Source: Hirundichthys speculiger | Taxonomy: Eukaryota > Chordata > Actinopteri > Beloniformes > Exocoetidae | Direction of reading: 5' to 3' | Length of the DNA stretch: 64,000 nucleotides | Assembly (NCBI GenBank): GCA_018398805.1 | Contig: JAGFBZ010000259.1 | Location: forward strand, 186,001-250,000 | Shown: piece after piece, positions 12,401-24,400 of the stretch | Position numbering within the stretch: position 1 is the stretch's first letter | Layout of the letters: every line of letters begins with the position of its first letter | The notes under the pieces: model-generated | What the model was told of the DNA's origin: nothing | Databases searched by the model: none | The model's input: the letters and a program-made list of their open reading frames with translations, nothing else | Made by a program: the position numbers and the translations under genes

Positions 12401-15400
12401 ATTTAAAAAGTGCAATGACATCACATATCCAGATTAGAATAGAATCATCCAGCTGCTACAGCTTTTATCTTTACTCAGCTAAACATCATTCTGCATTGGC
12501 TTTACCCTGGAACCTTTTACCAAGTTAAAACACATTTTAAAACACCTCAGAAAAGAGCTATATGTATTGGTGAAGAGTTTGACTCCCGCTTAAAACAAGT
12601 TGTTTTGAAGAGCAGTAAAGATTGTGTTCAAAACTGTTCAAAAGGCTGTTTGCTTTTGTCTCTGCTACTGTCTCTCTGGTGTTTTGACTAAAGTGTCAAA
12701 GACTTTTAATGAAGACTTCATATTCTCATGTCAACTTTTGAAATAGTGGTACATGTCACCTTTAACTTCACTTTACTTGGAAATAAAAGTTTTACATTTC
12801 TGTAAGTGAATTTATTGTTTCAGTCACAGCTTTTTCTGCTTTCACAGGAAGTGGGAGTAAAGAAAGACCGTCTCGACTTTGAGCAGTTTCATAAATTTTA
12901 TAACCTGATCATGTTTGAACAAAATGAGGTGATTCTGAATTGGTTACAGTGTGCATATATGTTTCCTTATTACTGGGCTTATGTTGCATTTTATTAATAC
13001 AATTATTTTTATAACAGATCCTCGATGAGTTCAAAAGAGAAGCATGCTCTTTTATTCTGGGGTAAGGTTCTGTTCTTCTTTTTAACATCATTGCTTGGTC
13101 CTAATAAACCTTTACTTGTGAAGATAAATCAACTGCATGTGTGTGTGTTTTTTTTTCTCTCATGCAGTAACACAGATAAACCAGATGCTTCAGCCGTTCT
13201 GCTGCATGATTTCCAACGTTTTCTCCTTTACGATCAAAAGGTAAAATACTCTAAGCTGCAGGGAATGATTTGTACATCAGGCAAGAGATGCTTTACAGGT
13301 AAATGCAGAAATAAAAAAATTACAGAGTTACAAACAAATATATTTTTTTTAAATATAATTCGGAAATGCAATCAAACACAATGCAAATGAAAAACATCTC
13401 ACTCTACTCAGATATCATAATCTACGTAGCAAAAACAGGAGGTACATAATTTTAAATCATTTTCAAAGAATTATAACTTTGAAAATATGTAATGGTAAAT
13501 TCTCCACACTTATAATCACCCAGCCATAAAAACAGTCATGGAAGACTTCCTATAATATACTGCATACATACACTTTATATTAGGGATGCACATGGTTAAC
13601 CGTTTAACCGTTAACCGATAACAGTAACTCTAACCGACTAATACTAACGGTCAATTTTGTTTTTAAGCTACGTAATTCAATAAACTCATGGGGGCGTGTC
13701 GACAGGTGCAACAGGCCTCTGATTGGTCAATTCTACATCCGCGTAGAAAAGAGCGCATCATTGAAGAAATGAGGAAGTACCCACATCTGTATGATTCTGG
13801 TTCTCCACACTACAAAGACAGCACATATTCTAGTAATTCATGGAGGGAGATAGAGATGAATGTGGGTCTGGATACGGCCGAGACGGTGAGGAAGTGGAAA
13901 AACGCAAGAGATAAGTTTAGTAAGTTTAGCTAGTTCGTGATTGTCGCTCTTGCGTTGTGGTGTGGAATAACATAGCGGAGACCGCGCTAGTATAAATCAA
14001 AAGTGACGGCGGCATCTCTGCGACAAGCTGATGGCGACGCATGGCCGCGAGAGTATACACGGGGAAGTGTCCGCATGTGTCCACGACAACGGGCGCAACA
14101 TCGCGGCAGCCAACCCTCCTTGACTTATCGGTTAACGGTTATTAATCGTTAAAGGGCGTCGGTTAACGGTCATAAAAAAATCCAAACTGTGCATCCCTAC
14201 TTTATATGCATGACGTACTTGATGAAACAACTTTGATATATATTCTAGAATAGTGCCATGCATGGTGGCAGCTTGTTGCAGTACTTCTGTCAGTTTTTGC
14301 TGGCTTTTTGCATATTTATTGAGTTTTTAACATAGTCTTTTTCCATTGATTACATTGTTGTTGTTGTTGTTGTTGTGTTTATTATTATTTTTCATCATGG
14401 TATGGATGATGTGCTGCTTAAGGGATTTTCTTGATGACTCGTTCATTTTTTAGCACCTATGATGAGTAACCATAGCAATGAGAAAGTTGTTTACAAGGAG
14501 GATCAGCAGTAGCTGATCCAGATGTCAAGAAGCCAAATAATACCCAGACTGGAGGAGATGCCACAGATGCAGAGCAGAAGCAAAGCAGAGAGAGCAAGGA
14601 AAAGCTCTTCCTTCATTCATAATGGGGAACATGAGATCTCTCACTAATAAGATGGACAAGCTTAAAGTGCTGACGAGGACAAATCTGGAGTTTTGTCAAA
14701 GCAGTTTAAAGTGTTTCATGCAGGAGCATGTCCCCAACTCTAGCGTCTCCCTACCCGCCTTTCAGATGATACGGGCAGACAGAGCTATAAAGAGGTAAAA
14801 GTGGTGGAATTGCAATTTTTGTCAACAACAGATGGTGTAATCTAGGACATCCTACTGTGAAACATCGTTTCTGCAGCCTGGATATTGAACTGTTAGCTGG
14901 GAGCCCTTATTATTTACCAAGAGAGTTCACCAGTGTTATTGTAGTGGCAGTTTACATCCCGCCAAAGGTTGGAGCTGACTTCATCAGCTCTGCCGTTGCT
15001 AAGCTACAGACACAATAACCCAGCTTGTTCCTGGCCTTTACTGGTGATTTAAGTTACATCTCTCTCTCTAAAACATTTCAGCAGTTTGTCAACTGTTTCA
15101 CCAGTGATAATAAAAGGTTGGATTTGTTTTATGCAAATGTCAGAGATGCATACAGCTGCTCTGCACAACCTGCTCTGGGCCTGGCAGATCAGAATTAGTC
15201 TCTCTGCTCCACCTATAAAGCCTTCATTCAGAGGCAACTTGTGGCCAAAAGGGCTGTGAGGAGGTGAAGAAACTCGGGGGGGGGGGGGGGGGGGGGGGGG
15301 GGGTTGAGGCTACAGGTTGGGATGCACTCTGTGAGCCACATAGAGATGGCATCAGTGCCATGACTGAGTGTCTGACTGATTATATTAACTTCTGTTTGGA

Positions 15401-18400
15401 CAACATCATCCCCTCCAGAACAGTGTGGTGCTTCCCCAGTAATACACCCTGGATACCATGGTCACCAGTGATCTGGAAGAGCTTCTAAACAAGAAAAAAA
15501 AAAAAAAGAACCTTCAGGGAAGGAGACAGTGAATTATTGAGGTCAGTACAAAAACAAGATGTGTAGTCAGGGATGAAGAAGAACACGGGCTTCAGTTCAA
15601 AGATGAGCTCAGCATCCTCCTCTCCTGCCCTTAGTCAGAAAGACCTTCCACCCTCTCTTGACCCACAGCTTCCCTACCACATCTCAGCTTTCACCTCAGT
15701 CATAAATCTGGCTCCTGGCCTCATTGTTGTCTCCAACCACGTCAGGAGATGCCCCCTCCACCTCCCCCTCCTGCGTGTCTGTCTATAGCAGTCAGGTGAA
15801 GAGGCAGTTGGAGAAACACAATAGGAACAAGGCTGCAAACCCACAGTGATCTAGATACTCACTAGGCAGCACTGTCAGGATCATGTTCTTCCCATTCTCC
15901 AGTGCATTTAACACCATCCAGTCTGCTTTACTACAGAGGACACAGGTGGATGCCTCCATAATTGCCTGGATTACTAGCTACCAGTTTGAGAGACTGAATG
16001 GATGTGTGTCTGAGCAGGTGGTCAGTTGTACCACAGGCTGTACAAGCTGTAGTCTCATCATTCCTCTTCACTCTGTACACCTTAGACTTCCAGTACCATC
16101 ATCTGCAAAAATACTCAGATTACTCTGGACTTGTGAGGTGTATCAGTGGTGGACAACAGTAGAGAGAACTGGTGGACCGCTTTGTGGCGTGGCGTGGGAA
16201 CGTCATGAGGAACCCTGAGCATCCTCTACACAACACAGTGATTCAACAACAGTGTTTTTAGTCCGAGGCTTCTTGAGATCCGCTGCTACACAGACCGCAA
16301 CAGGAGATCCTTCCTGCCCACAGCTATAACCATCTACGATAAATCATTAAAGAGACTTAAATCATGACAGCTGCTAGTAAACGAGTACAGAATTTTAAAA
16401 TTTTAATATAATTCATGCCATATTTGCAGTAATTCCAAAGTATCTGACAGAATTTCTTCAGTTTTAAAGCTTTAGCAATGATTCAATTTCCTCTTTAACT
16501 TTCTGTTTTCCATATGACATGTTCTCAGAGCAGAAAAGTCAGTTATTATTTACTAGGATGTCAAAAACCTTGTTTTGATTTTAGAAAATATAAAAAAAAA
16601 AAAATTACAGGCTGTATTTTTGACACTTTAACACATGATGCATGTATTCAGATAGAAACTAATTCTAGTTTATATAAGTACAGTTATTGACAATAGTCTA
16701 AAAAACAGTTTTTTTTACTTTTTTAGGAACCCTGGGCCAGTGATCTGAACCAGGTCAGAGAAGTGATGACCACTTTTATTGATGACACGATGAGAAAGAC
16801 TAATGATCCTGAATTCACCGTCAGTGAGGTATTTGGCAAACTTGTTGGGGTTCTGCACCCAGTTGACCTTTCGGTAAGCACCGCCCCCTCCCTAGTTACT
16901 GTTGCTAGGTCGGACATTCTAGCTGCTCCTCCATTAAGGACAATGTTATTTTTCCATTTTTCCAATGCCTATCATCCGTATTTACATTACACTAGAATAA
17001 CGCCGTGGTGAAATATTGCTGCTGGGGACCTGCAACAGTGACTCGAGGTGTCCAGAACGTTTGGAGGGACATTTTTATTCCCTTTAACAAACCAAAACAA
17101 ACGCTGGAGAATGCAGCTGTGGGTTCAGTTATGTGTTCGTCCACACAATCAACTGAACGTGGGGAAAGTTACAAAACACACCTACATTTACTCCAAGGTA
17201 AGTTAGCTTTGTTTATTAGATGATTGATTTAACCACCGTTTAGTAAAAGTAATATGATTTAGCAGCAGGGAGGGTGATGAGTTCTCTGTTAGCATTAGCT
17301 TTGGTCCATAGGTCTGTCCCACACCAGAGCTATGTTAACATCAGACAGTCGCAGCATTGTATTAATATTAGGGTTGTGACAAGATCTCGTGCCACGAGAT
17401 CTCGCGAGATTAAGTTGACGATATTTCTCGTTGTGTTCAAAATCTGTCTCGCGAGATTTGTGAGCTATCCAAACTTTTAATTGTGACCTGTGGCGGCAGT
17501 AATGCGCCTTTGCTACGTACAGTCATTGGCTAAGTCAAACCAGAACATAAAGAAGGACTAGGAAAAGAAGAGAAGAGCCAGAGGAGTGCAACAGTTTAAA
17601 ACAGGCTGAGAGGGAAGTTGAAAACTACAGAAAAGAGGCTTCTATCCCTCTGAAATGGTGGCTAGAACACTGCTCCCAATATCCTTTGCTGTCTCAGCTT
17701 GCCAAAGCGTGCCTTTGTGTCCCTGCTACCTCTGTTCCAAATGAACTCATCTTTTCAACAGCAGGAGACATAGTTAATGCACAAAGATCCCAACTGCTAC
17801 CAGAAAATGTGGACATGCTAATATTCTTAAAAAAGAACATGGCTGTGTAGTTGCAGCAAGTAGTCAGTGACATACTTAGACTTTATTTGCACTATTTGAA
17901 CTCTGTGTTGACAGAGTAGAACTTTGATTTAAGTTTACACATGTTGTTTGCCCTTAAATAATTTTTTTTTTTTTCATTTAACTTTTATAAAGTTTAGTTT
18001 TTTTTTCAATTTTTGTTAGTTTCAGTTTATTAAAAGCTCATGCTAAGATTTTTCATGTAAAGATTTATAAAACATTTCAAAATGCATGTGCAACCATTAA
18101 AAAAGGCTTGTTTCAGTCATATATAGTTTGTCATTGTAATTTTGTTAAAATCTCGTCTCGTCTCGTTCTCGTGAACCCAATATCGTGTCTCGTCTCGTCT
18201 CGTGCGCTGAGTGTATCGTCACACCCCTAATTAATATAATTAATAAAGTGACGTTAACATCACTAGCCTCACCTTACACCTAACAAAATAAATATCCAGG
18301 GCCATATATATTTGTAGACAACGAGGCAGGCTTATAGGTGGCTAGTGAGCTAGCCGGAATGCTAACAGAGAGATGTTTTCACTCATCACCCTCCCTGCCG

Positions 18401-21400
18401 CTAAATCATATTACTTTTACTAAACGGTGGTTAAATCAATCATCTAATAAACAAAGCTAACTTACCTTGGAGTAAATGTAGGTGTGTTTTGTAACTTTCC
18501 CCACGTTCAGTTGATTGTGTGGACGGACACATAACTGAACCTACAGCTGCATTCTCCAGCGTTTGTTTTGGTTTGGGAAAGAGAATAAAAATGTCCCTCC
18601 AAACGTTCTGGACACCTCGAGTCACTGTTGCAGGTCCCCAGCAGCAATATTTCACCACGGCGTTATTCTAGTGTAATGTAAATACGGTTGATAGGCATCG
18701 GAAAAATGGAAAAATAACATTGTCCTTAATGGAGGAGCAGCGAGAATGTCCGACCTAGCAACAGTAACTAGGGAGGGGGCGGTGCTTACCGAAAGGTCAG
18801 TTAGACAGATTTCCATCTGAGTACTTTATTCAGAACATAGGCAGCATCTCCCTTCCTTTACACTGCACTTTATGATGAATGTTACTAGCTTAAACTTTTT
18901 GGTCTATAGAGGAAACTCTGAATCAGTGTCTTCTTCCCCATCACAAGCTTCATTACAAAGAGTAGCACCAGGCAGCCTCAAATTAGGCAGCAAGATGTGG
19001 TTTAAAAACAGATTTAAGGAACAGGGGCCTCTGGGTTGAAGGGCTTAACTTCATGATAAATCTGAAGCTTTTCTTTTCTTGTAGTTCCTGGGTTTCCTGT
19101 TTTCCAAGGAGAACTCTGTGTGGGATGAGAAATTCTTGGAGACCAACAACCTGGATATGAACAACCCTTTGTCCCATTACTGGATCAGCTCCTCACACAA
19201 CACGTCAGTTTGGCTCTGCACGCCCCTCACACACTACACATGTGAAATCAAAACTTCATTGATGTTATCTATCAAGCAGGTGAAAATGGGTCATAGTTAT
19301 TTCTGATATTTTTGAATCTCTTTACTCTTTGTCTATCTTTGTGATGTTTTCTTGTCTTTGTTGTCATTTGTTGCATTTCCTGTAGTTTTTTATTATTATT
19401 ATTTATTTCTGAAGTTATTTTTTGTCTAGTTGAAGTGGCTTTTTTAGTTCTCTTGTGTTTTAGTTGTCATTTGTAATCTTTTTGTTGTAGGCTAGTTTTG
19501 TGTATGTTTGCAGTAGCTTCACCACTGGAAGTTTATGCTTTGTTTCTCTGTGATCATTTTATACATTATTTTTTTTCTGTCAACTTGTATTAATTTTTCT
19601 TCTCCTTGGGTTTTTTCTTTGTGTATTTTTGTTTTCCTCTATGCTTGAAGCCTCAAAGAAAAGCTTTAAAGTAACAATAAAAAACAAAAAGCAACAAAAT
19701 TACCGGAAGTTATACCTAAATGAAACAACATTTTTATGAAAACACAATACCAGCTTTATGAAAACACAATACCAAATTGTTTGTCTCATAACTTTGCCAG
19801 TTCTTCTAGTGCAAAATATATTGAAAAGTTGAACATCATCAGCAAATCAGCAAATATCATCGCTAAGTCAAATGTTGTAACTTCAGCAACTCCAACATAC
19901 ATAACCAACGGGTAAACCTGCTGTTGCTGCTACTAGAACTAGCCATAACACACTAGCATTACCCAGAAGCACCCCCTTCTCTGTGCCCACAACACACACA
20001 GCGACACCTTGTGGTGTAACACAATATAACAATCCTAACTGAATCACATCACATCTCCTCCTTTTGAAGAAGCTTTGTGGAAAAGCACTTACAACTTAAA
20101 ATGTTATTTCTCACTGAAAATGAATTATATTAATGTCAAACAGTTCAGTGTAATGTTCAAACTCAAACACATTTCCATACTTCTTAATAAACGAAAATAA
20201 CATTTCACATTCCCTCATACATGCAGTCGTTCATGTTTCTTTTTCTCATTTCAAAACTTATTTAACCCATACATGGCATTAGAAATCAACATCATTTCTC
20301 TTTTTTTTTTTTTTACTTCACTTTTCAACATAGTCTCTAAACCTGATGGGTGATTTGATTGCTCTCCCAGCTAAGGTCCTCTTCGGAGAGGACAGTGACA
20401 GCGGCACCAGGAGGAATCGAGACCTGGCCCATGTTATGGGAAGAATCAGTCCTTAAGTCATAAGTCTCTTCTGCTGTAGGTTTCACAGGTGACTCTGGCA
20501 CCACCTGGATGTGTCTCCTGTTCCTGCGGGCAAGCATGCCTTGCTCTGTCTGCACATAGTAGGACCTGGGCTCTGATGCTTTAGCAATGCTTTTCTCTCC
20601 ATCAAGCTTGATGTTGACACACTGTCCAGGCTGTAGTGCAGGTAATGGTTGTGTAGACTGCCGTCTGTTATAGAAGATACAATAGGCAGCTTTAGTTTTC
20701 TGGTCCTTCTGTCTGACAGTTTTGTAGTCCGGTGGACTCGGATTCAGCTGCTTAGGTAGAATGGGAACTGTAGTCCTCAGTTGTCGACCAGTCATAAGTT
20801 GGGCAGGGCTCAAACCTGTAGCAGAGATGGGAGTGGCACGGTAACTCCTCAAGGTCAAATGAGGATCTGGCTGATGCAGGATCCGTTTTGCTGTAGCTAC
20901 CGCTCTCTCCGCAGCGCCGTTAGCTTGGGGATAGTGTGGACTGGATGTTGTGTGTTTGAAGTTGTATGTCTTTTTGAACTCTCTGAAGTCTGCTGAGGTG
21001 AATTAAGTGCCGTTATCAGTCATCATCTCCAATGGGATCCCCCACCTGACAAACATGCTTTTTAGGCGAGTGATAACTTGTTGACTGCTGATAGTCGGCA
21101 GATGTGCAATCTCAATATCACGGGAATAATAGTCCACAACAACAAGATATCGTTTACCATCTTGTTCGCAAATATCTGCTGCTATTTTCTGCCATGGACC
21201 TTGTGGCAGTGGTGTGGTTATTAACGGTTCTCTTTTCTGTGTAGGTTTGTTTCTCAGGCAAAACGCACATGTTTTAACCAGTTCATTAATGTCTCTGCCA
21301 ATACCTGGCCACCACACCGACATGTTTGCTCTCCTGCGGCACTTGGTCAGGCCTTGGTGAACTTCGTGAATCTGAGAGAGGTGTCCCTCGACTTCTGATA

Positions 21401-24400
21401 GATGAGCTCTGGCGACATGAAACTTTTGAAATGTGTGTGGTATTTGTGACACCTCTGTGGGCCAGCCCGCATTGATGTAGCGAGCCACAGCTTGAAGACC
21501 CGCATCTTGGCTCGCGGCCTCCCTGATGGCATCTAGTCGATGAGCTGTTAATGGTCTTGTGAATATCACTGCTTGTACAAAAGCTTTGACATCATGCTCT
21601 GTGTCAGATGTACCGTCATCTTGCAGAGGGTTGCGGGACAAAGTATCAGCCACAACCAGCAGCTTTCCTGGAACATGCACAGCTTCAACGTTAAACTTCA
21701 TCAGTCTCATTAACAAACACTGAATTCTCACAGGTGCTCTGTCAAGATCATATGAGTTCATTAGCGGCACAAGTGGTCTATGGTCAGTTTGCACACAAAA
21801 CTTTTCCATGTCTCGTAGGTACCTCACAAATCGCTCACATGCCCAGACACTGGCAAGGCATAGTTTTTCTATCTGCGAGTAGCGTTGCTCAGTCTCTGTC
21901 AATGTCCGTGAGCAGAAGGCGGAGTCCATCTCCAAGCTCCTGGTACAAGGCTGCGCCCCAGGCCGTGACTGCTGGCATCTGCACTTACCACAGTTGGTTT
22001 TCTTGCATCATAATATGCCAAGACTTGTGCTGTGGTCAACATAGCTTTCACCTGTTTAAATGCCTCCTCTTGTGCAACGCTCCAACTCCACGTAGCATCA
22101 TTTCTCAGGAGGCTGTTGATCGGGTGCATGATGGATGAAAGATCTGGGAGAAACCTTCCCAGATAGTTGATAATTCCCATCCTCTGGCATAGCTCTGTCA
22201 CATTAGTTGGACTGGCCAGCTCGGTGATAACTCTGACTTTCTGGGCTGGGCTTTATGCCATCTTTTCCAATGATATGTCCAAAGTAGTGAATTTCAGTTT
22301 TTCCAAACTGACACTTGTCCTTATTTAGTTTCAGTCCCGAAGCTCTGATAGTCTGCATGACCGTGTTGAGGTTTTGATCATGGTCCTCTTTATCTTTATC
22401 GTTGTCATTGTCCGGACGACGCCTGACATGGAGGCTACTCGCTGCTGCTCCGGGGGACTTATCCCTGCGACGCTGGACGCTCCAGTTTGTGCCCGGTTTG
22501 TGGCGATTTGCGGTCGGATATCTTCACACTGTCTGCAGGGGGCGGATCGGTCCTCTTGCGACTGGTGGAGACCTGCCGTCGCGGACATGAACGGTGTCAC
22601 TGGAGGCCGGTTCAGGAAAGCTAAGTAGTCCTGAACTGCTACCTGCGGCAACCACCGCCACTGGATCCGGACTGCAGCGTCATGGAACCGGGATGGGAGG
22701 CCCCGAGGTAGCAGCGGATGGGTCAGCTGACCTGGCAGGGGCCGTCTGGTGACCTGGTGGGGCCCAGCACCGCCGGGGGAGACGACAACGGCCTGGTCCG
22801 GTCCGCATGATGAACCGGGCTCTGGGACGGTCGGCTCCGTCGCTCGCCGGACTGAAGGAGCTCAGTCTTCCCAGGGGAGACGGTCTGGTTCATCGGTGTT
22901 TCCTCCTCTGACCTGGAGATATCTCACTGGTCATCATTATGGAGATATACTGGTTCTAACGGCTGTTAACTGTTTTAACGGCTGTTAACGGCTGTTAACT
23001 GGAGTTAGCACTCGGACCACGGGACCGGACATGAAAAGGGGAAACTTGAATTTCCCACTTGGGGGATTAATAAAGTATTTTTGAATTGAATTAGAATTGA
23101 ATCTCTACCAAAGACCAGGATATCATCCATCACCACCACTGTGCCTGGATGATCTCTCAAGAGAGTGCTCATCTTTTCCTGGAATATTTCAGGGGCGGAC
23201 GTAATTCCGAACGGAAGCCTCCGAAAACAGAATCGTCCTACGGCCGTGATAAAAGTTGTTAACTTTCTGATTTCCGTGTCAAGCGGTATTTGCCAAAATC
23301 CACTTGAGGCATCAATAGTAGAGAAAACTGTCGCACCTGAGAGCTGTGGTGCAATGTCCTCCAGAGTGGGTAAAATAAACCTCTCATGTTTCACTGCTTT
23401 GTTGAGTTTTGTTAAGTCCACACATATTCTTGGTTTTTTGTTTTTTTAATCACTGGCACCATTGGCGCACACCAATCAGTAGCCTCTTTCACCTCCTCAA
23501 TGATGCCAAGTGACTGTATTTATTTTAATTCCTCTTCCACCTGGGGCAGGATGGGAAAAGGAATACGCTAGGGTGTGGTGATGCTATAGGGCTGGGCATC
23601 AGGCCTCAGCACTATTTTCACAGTGTCACAGTTCAATAGTCCAAAGTCTCCAAAAACATCCTCATATGACTTAAGTCTCTCTACTCTGCGCATAAGCCCC
23701 ATTTCGATAGCAATTTTCTGTCCAAGCAGGTTGGTGGTGAATGGTCCTCCCATCACGTATATCCAGAAAGTGTAATTCAATCCCTCATTCACACAATCAG
23801 TCATGAATTTGCCTTTGCAAATTAGTTCTCCACCAGGACTTGTGAGAACAGCTTTAGTAGCTTCCAAGAGAGTGCACTGTGGTCGGCTCAGGTAAGTCTT
23901 TTCTGATGTCACAGTTATATCAGCGCCTGTGTCTATTCTGAATTGCACAGTAGTAACATTATGCACAGATCTTGTAGCCATTTGTCATCATCAGGATTGT
24001 CCTCTTCTGTGACAGCCCCTAAAAACCATGCACTGCCATCAGCACTGTCTCTATCTGTGGTCTTTACAGCTCTTACACACTTTGTTTTACACTTTATCTT
24101 GAAGTGTCCGATCTTGTTACATTTACGGCAGCGTTTTCCTGTTGCAGGGCAGGCGCTATTATCATGAGTTATAATCTGTATAGTATAATCTGTTTTTGCT
24201 GTGCCTTTAAACTGTGCATTTGTTCTGTCTTTAGTATATCTCTTCCCGAATGGCTTGAATTTCTTGAATTTACTTGTACTAGCACTTACTTCGTTTTCAG
24301 TTGGTCTGTCACGGGCGTTTTGCACTTTAATGAGTTCAGACTGTCGAGCAATGTTGATGGCTTTTTCCAGCGTTAAATCTGGCTCCAGTCGTGGTTTCTG

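Noticed and set aside
13688..13933. A host MADF gene in the plcg2 intron
   Set aside because: The frame lies wholly within a hAT MITE with exact target duplication, and a second copy exists at 41257-41496.
16829..17011. Extension of exon 9 past its GT
   Set aside because: The frame runs into the transposon arm and no longer matches the family; exon 10 continues correctly after the donor at 16829.
17005..17223. A 72-codon frame repeated at both arms (also 18440-18658 minus) as a real gene
   Set aside because: It duplicates because the arms are inverted repeats; it has no recognisable domain.
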